DNA from: Acidobacteriota bacterium
GTDB taxonomy: Bacteria > Acidobacteriota > Terriglobia > Bryobacterales > Bryobacteraceae
Assembly (NCBI GenBank): GCA_016213775.1
Contig: JACQZR010000155.1
Location: forward strand, 81,146-145,145
DNA length: 64,000 bases
Direction: 5' to 3'
Shown here: piece by piece, positions 47,298 through 56,487 of the stretch
How positions within the stretch are numbered: the first letter of the stretch is position 1
Layout: each line of letters starts with the position of its first letter
The notes under the pieces: generated by a model
Told to the model about the DNA's origin: nothing
The model's database searches: none
Seen by the model: the letters and a program-made list of their open reading frames with translations, nothing else
Made by a program: the position numbers and the translations under genes

Positions 47298-48599
47298 TCA
47301 GTGCGGATGCACCGCCAGAATCTCGTACCCTTGCATCGTGTACTCCACGTGCTTTACCCGCAGCAGCGCCTCGAAATACGGAACACCCCCATCTCCCGGC
47401 GGCAGCTTCGCCAGCACCTCCTGAAACAAACGGTCCGTTGTAACCAGCGTCGCCGCCGCCTCCGTCCCCGACATCTCCTGCCCGGACAGAATCAGCACAT
47501 TCCCCGACTTGCCCGGATTGCGCAGCGACACCACCAGCGAAAACCGCTCGCCCGGCCCATCGGAAGATTCCGGAAGCACGAACGAACCCGGCTCCCCGGC
47601 ACGCGGCCGCCGGTTCACCACCCGAACGGTTCGCGTCCGCTCATCGTAGACAAAGTGGAAGTCGAGTTCTTTGTCAAACAGATCCACCCACGGCACTGCC
47701 CGCCGCGAACCCACCAGAATGTGATTGCCTTTCTCGAAACTGCGCAAATGCAGGTCCCGCGAATACGACACCGAGGTCAGCTTCGGATCGAGAACGTTCG
47801 CCGCCCACAAGCGCTTTATCAGCATCACGTCCGCCAGCGACGTGTACCGCCTCTCCATCAGATACCGTAGCGTATCCTTCTGCTCCGCCGAATGCTGCGG
47901 CCGGTCCAGCTCCGCGCGGTACCCGCGGCTGACGTATTCGTTCAACAGAATCGGCCGGTGCAGCATGTCCTGCACAGCCGAAAACGCCGCGTCCGCGATC
48001 ACCACCGTGGTTTCTTCTCCCGCGGGAGCAAACGCCTTCCAGAATCGCCGCAGCGACGCCCCTTCCACAGCCGGAGCCCTGCGCTCCACTACAAGGGATA
48101 CGCAGACCGCGGCAAGCACCACGCAAAGTGCGCTCAGCAACCATACCGGCCATTGTCTGTCCTTCCGCAATGGCTCCTTGACGAACACCGCTTCCGTCTC
48201 CGCCACCGCCGCGCTCGCTTCGGCAAGCCTCTCTCGCAACACCGGCTCGTAGGTTCCCTTTGCAATCTCCAACACCACCGGCTCCTCCCGGCCCTCCTCT
48301 TGGAAGTAGCGCTCCAGACGCTTCCGCAACTGCGACGCCTGAACCCGAACCAGTGTGTCCTGTGCCGAGTCGTAGTTCGGCGGCCGCTGGAACACATCCA
48401 CCCCGATTTCCTGCTCCCGGACCTCTCCCACTCCTTCCACCCACCACCGGTGACACAGATACACCAGCAGGTCCCGCAGCTTCGCCGACCGCCGCAGCAA
48501 AGCAGAGTTCCACACCCGGGCCACCAGCGCCCAGCGCTCGTCCATCTCGGCCGGGAGCACAAATCGGGAGTTCTCGCGCAGCGGCACGTCCCTAGGCAT
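47298..48599 (-). CDS. Membrane-anchored winged-helix transcriptional regulator
   Basis: A 433-residue protein. The N-terminal 110 residues (LRDLLVYLCHRWWVEG, EQEIGVDVFQRPPNYDSAQDTLVRVQASQLRKRLERYFQ, VVLEIAKGTYEPVL) are a CadC/OmpR-like winged helix found in Acidobacteriota. A transmembrane helix at about 150-172 (WPVWLLSALCVVLAAVCVSLVV) leads to an exported sensor domain resembling a helical and beta-rich periplasmic region. It is divergent from the TonB-dependent receptor gene and is the probable regulator of it, an arrangement repeated many times in these genomes. Confidence 0.8.
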   Translation of the reverse strand: MPRDVPLRENSRFVLPAEMDERWALVARVWNSALLRRSAKLRDLLVYLCHRWWVEGVGEVREQEIGVDVFQRPPNYDSAQDTLVRVQASQLRKRLERYFQEEGREEPVVLEIAKGTYEPVLRERLAEASAAVAETEAVFVKEPLRKDRQWPVWLLSALCVVLAAVCVSLVVERRAPAVEGASLRRFWKAFAPAGEETTVVIADAAFSAVQDMLHRPILLNEYVSRGYRAELDRPQHSAEQKDTLRYLMERRYTSLADVMLIKRLWAANVLDPKLTSVSYSRDLHLRSFEKGNHILVGSRRAVPWVDLFDKELDFHFVYDERTRTVRVVNRRPRAGEPGSFVLPESSDGPGERFSLVVSLRNPGKSGNVLILSGQEMSGTEAAATLVTTDRLFQEVLAKLPPGDGGVPYFEALLRVKHVEYTMQGYEILAVHPH

Positions 48600-48732
48600 A
48601 CTGGGATGTTATCACTTCTCCTGTCCTGTAAATCATTTAGAGCCAAGTCTTCACGAGAATTAGCCGAGAATTCACTTGCTCCTGGACTTTGCCGCCGCCA
48701 TGATGCCTAAGAGTCTCAAGAAGGGGTCATCC

Positions 48733-51700
48733 ATGAAGCTGATATCGAAATTCCTCTCCCTGCTGCTGCTTTCCATCACCGCAGTCTCCGCGCAGCAAAT
48801 CACCGCCACCGTCACCGGCATCGCCACTGACCCGAGCGGAGCAGTCCTCCCCGACGTCCTCGTCAAAGTCACGAACCTCCAGACCGGCGTCGCCCGCGAA
48901 ACCTCCACCGATGGCAGCGGTGCGTTCTCCGTTCCATTTCTCCCCGCGGCCACCTATTCACTAACTGCAATGGTCAAGGGCTTCCGCACCTACCAGATCG
49001 ATTCTTTCGTTCTCCAGGTGGGCCAAACCGCCCGAGTTGACGTCCATCTCGAAATCGGCGACGTCTCGCAGACACTCTCGGTCTCGGGAGAAGCCGCCGC
49101 CTTGCAAACCGAATCCGCCTCCGTAGGAGCCGTGATCAACGCCGAAAAGATCGTCGATCTCCCCCTCAACGGCCGCAACTTCATCCAACTGGCCCAACTG
49201 ATCCCGGGGGTGAACCCCGGAACCCCGGGCTCGATCTCCGTTCGCCGCGGACGCGGTTCCATCGGCGAAACCTCCTCCGCATTCGGCGGCACCGGCATGT
49301 CCGCCAATGGAGCGCGGGACACTAATAATCGCTTCTACCTCGACGGCGTCGAGTTCATGGATTACGACGCTTACAGCTACCCCTTCGCTCTTTCCGTCGA
49401 CTCCCTCGCCGAGTTCCGCGTCGAAACCTCTACCTTCTCCGCCGAATACGGTGGAGCCCCCGGCGGCCAGGTCTCCATCCTCACCCGCCGCGGCGGCAAC
49501 CAGTTCCGGGGCACGCTCTGGGAGTTCAACCGAAACGACGCGCTCACCCAGACCTACGACGCCATCGCCAAAAAGGACGTTACCCCGCCCCGCCTCAACC
49601 GCAACCAGTTCGGAGCGAACATCGGCGGCCCCGTCCTGCTCCCCAGACTCTACAACGGCAAAAATACAACCTTCTTCTTCTTTAACTGGGAAAGCGGCCG
49701 CCTCGCATCCGGAGCCACCGCCTCCTACCGCCTCGTTCCTCCCACGGCTATGCGCAATGGCGACTTCAGCGCCCTCCGCGACGCCCGTAGCGGCCAGCCC
49801 CTCACGCTGCGCGATCCAATGGGAATCGGCATCCTCAACAATCAGGTTCCGCGTTCCCTCCTCAGCCCGCAAGCCATCGAGTTCCTCAAGTACACCCCTG
49901 AGCCGAACACGTCTGCCGGAAACCTCAACTACATCAACACGCCCCGCAGCGCCGTCGCCACCCAGGACAACTTCACTTACCGCCTGGACCACATTCTCAC
50001 CCAGAAGGATGCCCTTGCCTTCCGCTACGTCCGCAACTCCACCAAGGAGAAGGGTACCCCCTACTGGGGCAACGATGTCCGCAACAACGATGCCCGTACC
50101 CAGAATCTCGCCGGCACCTGGACCCGCACGTTCACCCCCTCCATCGTCAACGAAGCCCGCTTCGGCTGGAACGACATGACCGAGGACGAGATCTTCGGCA
50201 CCACCAACAAGCCCGAGTTTGACATCGCCGGAGCCATGAAGATCCCCCTTGTCTCCCGACTTCCGGTCGACTTCGGCCCGCCCAGCATCTCCATCGCCAA
50301 CGGCCTCGACGGCGGCTATAGCGTCTTCGACCTCCAGCGCCAGATCGGTCCGCGCATCCGCGCCAACGCCGTATACAACTTGAACGACATCGTCTCCATG
50401 CAGCGCGGCAAGCACTTCCTCAAAATCGGAGCCGACTTCGTGCAGCGCGGCTTCACCTTCGAACAGGCCCGCAACGCCCGCGGTACTTTCCGCTTCGATG
50501 GAACCTACACCGGATCCTCCCTCGCCGACTTCATGCTCGGCTACGTCAAGTACGCCGAGATCAACCCCGACCACACCAATACCGATCTCAAGGCCCTCTG
50601 GCAAAGCTACTTCCTCCAGGACGACTGGAAGATCACGCCGAGCCTCACCATGAACCTCGGCATGCGCTACGACTACCTCCAGCCCCTGTTCGATTCCCAG
50701 GCTCGTATGACCAACATCGAGCAGAACGGCGTCTATGTCACCAGGCTGGTGACCCCCGCGACAGCGGCTTTCCCCCGCATGGTCCGTGGTGACAAGAACA
50801 ACTTCTCCCCGCGCTTCGGCCTCGCCTGGCGCCCCTCCTTCGCTAAGAACGCCGTCGTCCGCATGGGCTACGGCATCTACTACAACCACATCCACCCCAA
50901 CGCCCCCTTCGGCATGACGGAATCGTCCCAGGCCAAGGGCAGCTACCAGGTGGACGGAGCCCCCGCAGGCCGTCCCACGATCTTCTTCGCCAATCCCTTC
51001 GCCAGCGCCATCTCCCCGACACTGCAATTGAACGCCGTCCCCGCCAACGATCCCTACTACCGCGACGCCTACATCCAGCAGTGGAACTTCACGGTCCAGA
51101 AGAAGACCTTCGGCGGCTTCCTCGTCGATGCCGGCTATGTCGCCTCCAAGAGCACCCGCCTCAGCGTCACCCTCCCTGCCATGAACAGGCCAGACGTCAT
51201 CGTCGACCCGCGCACTGCCGGCCTCGCTGCCATCAATGCCCGCCGCCCCAACCGCGACTTTACCCGCTCAATCCAGGGCGACAAGTCCATCGGCAACTCC
51301 ATCTACCATTCCCTCCAGGTCCGCGCCGACCGCCGCATGGCCCGCGGCCTCAACACGCTCACCGCCTACACCTGGTCGAAATGCATCTCCGGCCCCAGCG
51401 ACATCGGAGCCGACATAGGCGGCGGCTCATTCATCGGCACCTTGCAGAACATCTACGATATGTCGGGCGAGCGCTCGCTCTGCGGCTTCGATGTCACCCA
51501 GCGCTTTGTCCAGTCGCTGGTCTACGACATCCCGTTATTCTCCGGGGCGCCCGGCCTGATGCGCACGCTGCTCGGCGGCTGGCAGGCTTCGGCAATCGTC
51601 GTCGCCCAAAGCGGATTCCCCGGCGACATTGCCTTCAACGTCGATACTACCGGCACCGGAGTCGGCTCACGACCAAACATGGTTGCCGGCCAAAAGGCCA

Positions 51701-52035
51701 ACCTCGATGCCGGCCAGCGCACCTACCAGCGCTGGTTCAACACCACCGCCTTCTCCGAAGCCACTTTCGGCAGCTACGGGAACGCTTCGCGCACCGGAGC
51801 GATTCGCCTTCCCGGCATCCTTAACACCGATTTCTCCGTCAACAAACAGTTCCGCATCGGCGAATCCCGCCGCGCCGAGCTCCGCACCGAGTTCTTCAAC
51901 CTCTTCAACACCTACAACATTCAGCCCGGCTCCGTCGATCGCAACATCCGCTCGGTCAACTTCGGCAAAGTCGGAGGCGGCGTCCAGGGACAGACCACCC
52001 GAGTCATCCAGATCGGAGCGAAGTTGTACTTCTGA
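48733..52035 (+). CDS. TonB-dependent receptor-like outer membrane protein with carboxypeptidase regulatory domain
   Basis: A 1,100-residue outer-membrane protein. ATG 48733 starts the signal peptide (MKLISKFLSLLLLSITAVSAQ); upstream ATG/TTG codons would add a non-signal extension. A CarboxypepD_reg-like beta-sandwich is at about 22-100 (ITATVTGIATDPSGAVLPDVLVKVTN). The plug region follows (AVINAEKIVDLPLNGRNFIQLAQLIPGV, NGARDTNNRFYLDGVEF), then the barrel, ending with a C-terminal aromatic residue (IQIGAKLYF). Members of this group (Oar-like) probably take up polysaccharides or other polymers; no SusD-like partner is nearby. Regulator: the divergent gene at 47298. Confidence 0.93.
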   Translation: MKLISKFLSLLLLSITAVSAQQITATVTGIATDPSGAVLPDVLVKVTNLQTGVARETSTDGSGAFSVPFLPAATYSLTAMVKGFRTYQIDSFVLQVGQTARVDVHLEIGDVSQTLSVSGEAAALQTESASVGAVINAEKIVDLPLNGRNFIQLAQLIPGVNPGTPGSISVRRGRGSIGETSSAFGGTGMSANGARDTNNRFYLDGVEFMDYDAYSYPFALSVDSLAEFRVETSTFSAEYGGAPGGQVSILTRRGGNQFRGTLWEFNRNDALTQTYDAIAKKDVTPPRLNRNQFGANIGGPVLLPRLYNGKNTTFFFFNWESGRLASGATASYRLVPPTAMRNGDFSALRDARSGQPLTLRDPMGIGILNNQVPRSLLSPQAIEFLKYTPEPNTSAGNLNYINTPRSAVATQDNFTYRLDHILTQKDALAFRYVRNSTKEKGTPYWGNDVRNNDARTQNLAGTWTRTFTPSIVNEARFGWNDMTEDEIFGTTNKPEFDIAGAMKIPLVSRLPVDFGPPSISIANGLDGGYSVFDLQRQIGPRIRANAVYNLNDIVSMQRGKHFLKIGADFVQRGFTFEQARNARGTFRFDGTYTGSSLADFMLGYVKYAEINPDHTNTDLKALWQSYFLQDDWKITPSLTMNLGMRYDYLQPLFDSQARMTNIEQNGVYVTRLVTPATAAFPRMVRGDKNNFSPRFGLAWRPSFAKNAVVRMGYGIYYNHIHPNAPFGMTESSQAKGSYQVDGAPAGRPTIFFANPFASAISPTLQLNAVPANDPYYRDAYIQQWNFTVQKKTFGGFLVDAGYVASKSTRLSVTLPAMNRPDVIVDPRTAGLAAINARRPNRDFTRSIQGDKSIGNSIYHSLQVRADRRMARGLNTLTAYTWSKCISGPSDIGADIGGGSFIGTLQNIYDMSGERSLCGFDVTQRFVQSLVYDIPLFSGAPGLMRTLLGGWQASAIVVAQSGFPGDIAFNVDTTGTGVGSRPNMVAGQKANLDAGQRTYQRWFNTTAFSEATFGSYGNASRTGAIRLPGILNTDFSVNKQFRIGESRRAELRTEFFNLFNTYNIQPGSVDRNIRSVNFGKVGGGVQGQTTRVIQIGAKLYF

Positions 52036-52038
52036 TCT

Positions 52039-52070
52039 TGATCGAGGCCGGCAAGCATCTGAATCCTTTT
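52039..52070 (+). pseudogene. Micro-fragment of a kinase-TPR gene
   Basis: Immediately after the TonB receptor stop, about 32 bases (TGATCGAGGCCGG, then GCAAGCATCTGAATCCT) closely match 39863-39894 in the locus B kinase gene, coding there for VIEAGKHLNP. It is too short to be functional and marks a rearrangement. Confidence 0.4.
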
Positions 52071-52078
52071 TGCGCGAT

Positions 52079-55000
52079 TTACTTGGTGTGTATCGTTATG
52101 CTTCCTCCCCCGATCGCCTGCGGATTGGCGCCATCGACAGTGTCTGGGGCTCCGAGGACATTGTCGTAAACCAGCGTCTCCGGCGTAGTGGCGGTGGCCT
52201 TTCTCCATACCTTGATCCGGAACTTGTCGACACCTCCGCCGCCGTTGATCTGGCCGTCAATAGCCGTGAGCAGGAAGCCGTAGCCGGCAACGCCGTTGAC
52301 GTTCCCGCTTCCCTTGTACTGCGCGCGCGCGCCGGCGATGACGAGCCACTCATACGACGTGCTTTCGAAGCGGAAGCTGCCGGCCTGGAAATGGAACTCC
52401 GTTTGCCCAGTCGGCGTGGAGGCGCCTTTCTGGTAGCGGGAGACGAAACCGAAGTTGGCCCGCCCGGCGAGAGTCGGGTCGGCGATGTAGGCGCCGGCGA
52501 GGGATTGAATCCATCCGCCGCCAGTGACGAAGCCGGTGCTTGGGTCATAGACGATGACGTAGGCGAATACTGTGGACGCCGAGCCACCATCGTCGTCGTT
52601 GGCGATGATAGTGACTGTGTAGACACCAGCCGCCGCGTAGATGTGTGCGGCGCTGCATGCGCCGGAGGCCGCCGCGTTCACTGTGTCGGCGCTGCCGTCG
52701 TCCCATTGGAAGCGGCAGGTGATGGGGTCAAGAACGCCGGGGTCGGAGACGGGCGCCGCGACGTTGGCCGATGCCCCTGCGGCCACGGGTGCCGATGGGC
52801 CGCTGGCGACTCCCAGCACAGGCGGCCGATTGGCGATTGCCAACTGGAACGTCGCCGTGGAGATGCCACCCCGTCCATCGTTGGCGGTGATCGTGACGGT
52901 CTGCACAGATGGACCTTCAACGGCCGTCCCGGACCAGGACCACGCCGCGGCCCCGGTTTTAGTAACCGTTCCGGGAGATGCGGAGAGCGTCACAGTGTCG
53001 CCGGGATTGGGGTCGCCGAACGTGCCGCTGTTGGACGCGAGCGAACCTTCGTTCGCCGCGATGGATGCCGCGTTAGCCGCGACGGTTGGCGGGCTGTTCG
53101 GCGGCAGGAACTGCTTGATGAATACGTCGGTCAGGCCGAACTGCGTCTGGCCCGAAAACGCCGATTGCGTGTAGCCCGTCGCGACAATGACGCCGTCGGC
53201 ATTGGCCGCTCCAGCGAACGTGAGATCCGTATTCGGGGTCGAGTGGACCAGCGTTCCCAGGACAGCGCCGTCAGGATTGAAGCGGCGGATTGCAGTGTCG
53301 GAAACCGCGGTGTTCCCAAGAGAGCCGACCACCGAGATGTTGGCGGACGCATCTACGGCTACGCCCACTCCGCGGTCGCTGCTCGAACCGCCGAATTGAC
53401 GGACCCAACTCAAAGCTCCCGCGCTGGACAACTTCGCAAGAGAGATATCGAAAGCGCCCGCGGGCGCCTGGCCTGGGTACGCGCCGGTATTGCTGCCGGC
53501 GGCGTAGATGGAGCCATCTGCCCCGACTGTGACCCTATCGAGACTCGCAATCTGTCCGGCGCCAACTCCGATTTGCGTAAGCCATGTGATGTTGCCACCG
53601 GCGTCAAGGCGACCGACGAAGCCGTCGGCGTTGCCGAACTTCTCCTGCCCAAGAAAACCAGAGGTTTGGCCAGCCGCGACGATGCCGCCAGCGCCGTCAA
53701 GCGCGATGCCGAAAGCGTAGTCGGACGACGACGTGCCGAACTGCCGTGTCCACACCTCGAAGCCGGCGCTCGAGTATTTGCGCACGAAGGCATCGAAGTC
53801 CCCTGAGTTGCTCTTGCCAGGGAAAGCAAGAGTGGCGTTGCCGGCTACGTAGACGTTGCCGGCGGCGTCCGCCACCAAGCCGTTGACTTGCACTATCCCG
53901 TTCAGCTCAGTGCCGAACTGAACGGTCCAGATCTCGTTCCCGGCGGCGTCGAACTTTTTCAGGAAGCCGTCAGTGTCCCCGGTGCGAGCGGCGCCTGGAA
54001 GCATGCCGCTCGTATAGCCTGCCACATACACGTTGCCGGCGGCGTCCGCGCCTACGGCGGACGCGGTGTCGAACGTGTTGGATCCGAATTGCCGAATCCA
54101 GAGCGTGTTTCCATTGATATCGTGCGCACTGAGATAGCCGTCGCTATCGCCAAGGTGCGTGTTACCCGGCATGGCGCCGTTGGTCTGGCCGGCGGTGAAG
54201 ATTCGCGTAGCTGTAACATGCACACCCGCGCCGAAACTGGTGGCCGGTCCAAGACCGCCGAATTGATCAGTCCACTCCTCTGTCCCGGCGATCGAGTATT
54301 GGCGCACGAATCCGTCACCGAGTCCGTTGGCCGCTTCTCCCGGTAGAACGCCGTTGGTGTGGCCCGCGATAAAGACCTTGGTGCCGTGCGTGGAAATGGC
54401 CAGAGCGCTTTCGGAATCTGTTGTACCGAAGAGATCGGTCCATCCGCCGCCGGCCGTGTTGTAGCGGCGGACATAGGCGTCGTTGCCGCCCGCGTTAGCC
54501 TGGCCCTCGAGCGTGGCGAATGGCGTGAAGCCGACGATCGAGACACCCGTCGCGTCAGCCGCGATGCCGGTGATCTCGGGGCCGAAACCGATGATGCTGA
54601 CTGGAGCTCCGGCGGACGTGAACTGGCGAAACTGGCGCAGGGCTCCACTCAGCACGGCGTAGATGCCCCCTGACGGATCGATGGACAGATCGACGCAGCG
54701 CTCGCCGTCGCTCGAGCCAAACTGCGCGGTCCATTGCGTTGCGCCGGCGGTGTCGAGCTTTGTGAGAAAGCCGTCGCTCGCACCGAGCGCCGTCTGCCCG
54801 TTCAGCGAGCCGTCAACTCCACCGCAGGCGACAATGAAGCCGCCGCCATCAATGCCGATTCCGTTCGCCTCATCGCTCCCGGTAGTGCCGAATTGCTTGA
54901 GCCACAACTGGTTGCCCGCAGCGTCGTAGCGGGTGACGAAGGCGTCGTTGAATCCGGAGATAGTGAAGCTGAGAAAACTGCCGCGGGTGGTGCCGGCGAA

Positions 55001-55522
55001 GGCAATGTTGCCGGAGCCGTCGACGGCGACTTTGCCGGAGAATTCCCGATTGAGGGTGCCGAACTGGCGGGTCCAACTGGTGGCGCCGGCGGCATCGAAC
55101 TTGCGCAGAAAGACATCGCAATCTCCCGCCGAGAACTGACCCGGGAGTACGCCGCACGTGGTGCCGGCAACAATGATGTTGCCCGCGGAATCGATGGCGA
55201 CTCCCGTGGGGCTGTCGTCGCCAGCCGAACCGAACTGGCGGCTCCAGAGGAGGTTGCCGGATTCGTTGTATTTGCGGACAAAGATATCGCTTGCACCGGC
55301 GTTGGTTTCACCCGCGAAAGCGCCATTGGTACGGCCTGCGACGACGTGAAATCCACCCCGCGAGGCGGTGGCGGAAGCGATGTCGCTCACAGCGCCGACG
55401 GTGGGACCGAACTGCCGGACAAACTGCAATTGATGCGGTTGCCCGTAGACGGCAATCGCGAACACACAGCAACACAGGGTGCTGCGAACGGCGGAAATGC
55501 AGAACAGCAAGCATGTCTTCAT
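52079..55522 (-). CDS. Giant secreted SBBP-repeat / PKD-domain protein
   Basis: A 1,147-residue exported protein starting at ATG 55522 (MKTCLLFCISAVRSTLCCCVFAIAV). Roughly sixteen SBBP-type beta-propeller repeats follow, each with pattern D-A-F-V-R-K-(Y/F)-x-x-A-G-x-x-W-(T/L)-R-Q-F-G (examples: ASDIFVRKYNESGNLLWSRQ, DVFLRKFDAAGATSWTRQFG). Two PKD-like or immunoglobulin-fold domains come next (VAANAASIAANEGSLASN, CRFQWDDGSADTVNAAAS), then a conserved post-PKD domain (GFVTGGGWIQSLAGAYI). It probably binds or displays polymers outside the cell. A 115-base fragment of its N-terminal coding part recurs at 62967. Confidence 0.88.
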   Translation of the reverse strand: MKTCLLFCISAVRSTLCCCVFAIAVYGQPHQLQFVRQFGPTVGAVSDIASATASRGGFHVVAGRTNGAFAGETNAGASDIFVRKYNESGNLLWSRQFGSAGDDSPTGVAIDSAGNIIVAGTTCGVLPGQFSAGDCDVFLRKFDAAGATSWTRQFGTLNREFSGKVAVDGSGNIAFAGTTRGSFLSFTISGFNDAFVTRYDAAGNQLWLKQFGTTGSDEANGIGIDGGGFIVACGGVDGSLNGQTALGASDGFLTKLDTAGATQWTAQFGSSDGERCVDLSIDPSGGIYAVLSGALRQFRQFTSAGAPVSIIGFGPEITGIAADATGVSIVGFTPFATLEGQANAGGNDAYVRRYNTAGGGWTDLFGTTDSESALAISTHGTKVFIAGHTNGVLPGEAANGLGDGFVRQYSIAGTEEWTDQFGGLGPATSFGAGVHVTATRIFTAGQTNGAMPGNTHLGDSDGYLSAHDINGNTLWIRQFGSNTFDTASAVGADAAGNVYVAGYTSGMLPGAARTGDTDGFLKKFDAAGNEIWTVQFGTELNGIVQVNGLVADAAGNVYVAGNATLAFPGKSNSGDFDAFVRKYSSAGFEVWTRQFGTSSSDYAFGIALDGAGGIVAAGQTSGFLGQEKFGNADGFVGRLDAGGNITWLTQIGVGAGQIASLDRVTVGADGSIYAAGSNTGAYPGQAPAGAFDISLAKLSSAGALSWVRQFGGSSSDRGVGVAVDASANISVVGSLGNTAVSDTAIRRFNPDGAVLGTLVHSTPNTDLTFAGAANADGVIVATGYTQSAFSGQTQFGLTDVFIKQFLPPNSPPTVAANAASIAANEGSLASNSGTFGDPNPGDTVTLSASPGTVTKTGAAAWSWSGTAVEGPSVQTVTITANDGRGGISTATFQLAIANRPPVLGVASGPSAPVAAGASANVAAPVSDPGVLDPITCRFQWDDGSADTVNAAASGACSAAHIYAAAGVYTVTIIANDDDGGSASTVFAYVIVYDPSTGFVTGGGWIQSLAGAYIADPTLAGRANFGFVSRYQKGASTPTGQTEFHFQAGSFRFESTSYEWLVIAGARAQYKGSGNVNGVAGYGFLLTAIDGQINGGGGVDKFRIKVWRKATATTPETLVYDNVLGAPDTVDGANPQAIGGGSITIHTK

Positions 55523-55635
55523 GGCTTTCACTATGAGGCAGGTCCGGCAAATTCGGTGTAAGCGAACGGTAAGGAAAGCGTAAGGAAACTCTACGGCGAA
55601 ACCACCTTCAGCCCGGCCCTGGAGTTTGGACATTT

Positions 55636-55689
55636 CGCCGTCGTGTGGGGCGGCCAATCCTGGCCGCGGCTGGCCTTTCCAGGCCAGCC
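55636..55689. repeat. REP-like double-hairpin element, copy 4
   Basis: Same 54-bp two-hairpin unit as at 9671, 25409 and 33809. Here it lies in the divergent region between the SBBP gene and the ECF sigma gene, so it is not a terminator at this site. Confidence 0.85.
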
Positions 55690-55780
55690 TTCGCCGGGCT
55701 TCAGCACGGCCCTTTTCCCGCGGCAGTGCTGCCTGCCATACGCCCTGACAATGTGATGTCTGAAATTGACGTGGCCGATA

Positions 55781-55802
55781 TCCATTTGAGAGACTCCTGT
55801 AT
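55781..55802 (+). promoter_or_regulatory. 22-bp element upstream of locus C sigma gene
   Basis: TCCATTTGAGA-GACTCCTGTAT, matching 56443-56464 at 20 of 22 positions. It lies 50 bases before GTG 55831. The core GAGAGACTC is a partial palindrome. A promoter or operator for the sigma/kinase system is inferred. Confidence 0.5.
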
Positions 55803-55830
55803 GGCTTCTCACCAAGATTCGGGGGGCCCC

Positions 55831-56394
55831 GTGGATTCCATTCCCTCCCTCATCGGCCGGGTAGAAAGCGGCGATAATTCCGCGGCGCCTGCGCTTTTCG
55901 ATGCGCTCTACACCGAACTCCATCGCCTCGCCGGACGCGAACTCAGGCGAGTCCAAGCCGGCGGAAGCCTCAGCGTTACCACACTCCTGCACGAGGCTTA
56001 TCTGGATATGGCAAAGAGAGATGGCGCCACCTTCCCCGACCGTGCACGCTTTATGGCCTACGCCGGTCGCGTGATGCGTGGCTTAATCATCGACCATGCC
56101 CGCAACCGCCGTGCCCTGAGACGAGGCGGCGCATTCGCGATTACTTCCGTTGACGGCCTCAATGTCGTAGACGTTGCCGTTTGTCGCGAGCTCACAGAAG
56201 TCAGCGATGCTTTGGACGAGCTTGGCAAAGTGGACCCGTCGCTAGTCGAAGTTGTCGATTTGAAGTTCTTCTGCGGTTTCTCCTTTGGGGAAATTGCTGA
56301 ACTCCGCGGTTTGTCGGAACGGACCGTGCAGCGACGCTGGGAGAAGGCGCGAATCTATTTGTACAGCAGCATTCGCGGTGATCTCCCGGAGTGA
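55831..56394 (+). CDS. ECF-type sigma factor, kinase-linked (locus C)
   Basis: An ECF sigma factor of 187 residues from GTG 55831 (ATG 55801 or 55756 would give longer forms). The GTG is favoured because a GGGGGG ribosome site precedes it and because the element at 55781, if a promoter, would lie inside the longer forms. Region 2: SLIGRVESGDNSAAPALFDALYTELHRLAGREL and LSVTTLLHEAYLDMAKRDGA, then RFMAYAGRVMRGLIIDHARNRRALRRGG; region 4: VVDLKFFCGFSFGEIAELRGLSERTVQRRWEKARIYLY. The kinase-TPR gene follows after 93 bases. Confidence 0.9.
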   Translation: MDSIPSLIGRVESGDNSAAPALFDALYTELHRLAGRELRRVQAGGSLSVTTLLHEAYLDMAKRDGATFPDRARFMAYAGRVMRGLIIDHARNRRALRRGGAFAITSVDGLNVVDVAVCRELTEVSDALDELGKVDPSLVEVVDLKFFCGFSFGEIAELRGLSERTVQRRWEKARIYLYSSIRGDLPE

Positions 56395-56442
56395 GCATGG
56401 CCATCCGCTACGATTACCTCTGGTAAATTGACACACAGTATG

Positions 56443-56464
56443 TCCATTTGAGACACTCCTCTAT
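56443..56464 (+). promoter_or_regulatory. 22-bp element upstream of locus C kinase gene
   Basis: TCCATTTGAGA-CACTCCTCTAT, the second copy of the element at 55781, 45 bases before the kinase ATG. Differences are confined to two positions. Confidence 0.5.
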
Positions 56465-56487
56465 CTCGTTCCTCGGGGAGAGAACCC

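Noticed and set aside
48961..51027. A 688-codon open frame antisense to the TonB-dependent receptor
   Set aside because: It is a GC-rich shadow: the plus-strand frame carries signal peptide, plug and barrel motifs, while the antisense product is compositionally biased (Gly/Val/Glu) without domains.
52079..55522. Periodic sequence considered as a CRISPR or tandem DNA repeat
   Set aside because: It encodes SBBP propeller repeats in one frame with no constant repeat/spacer structure.
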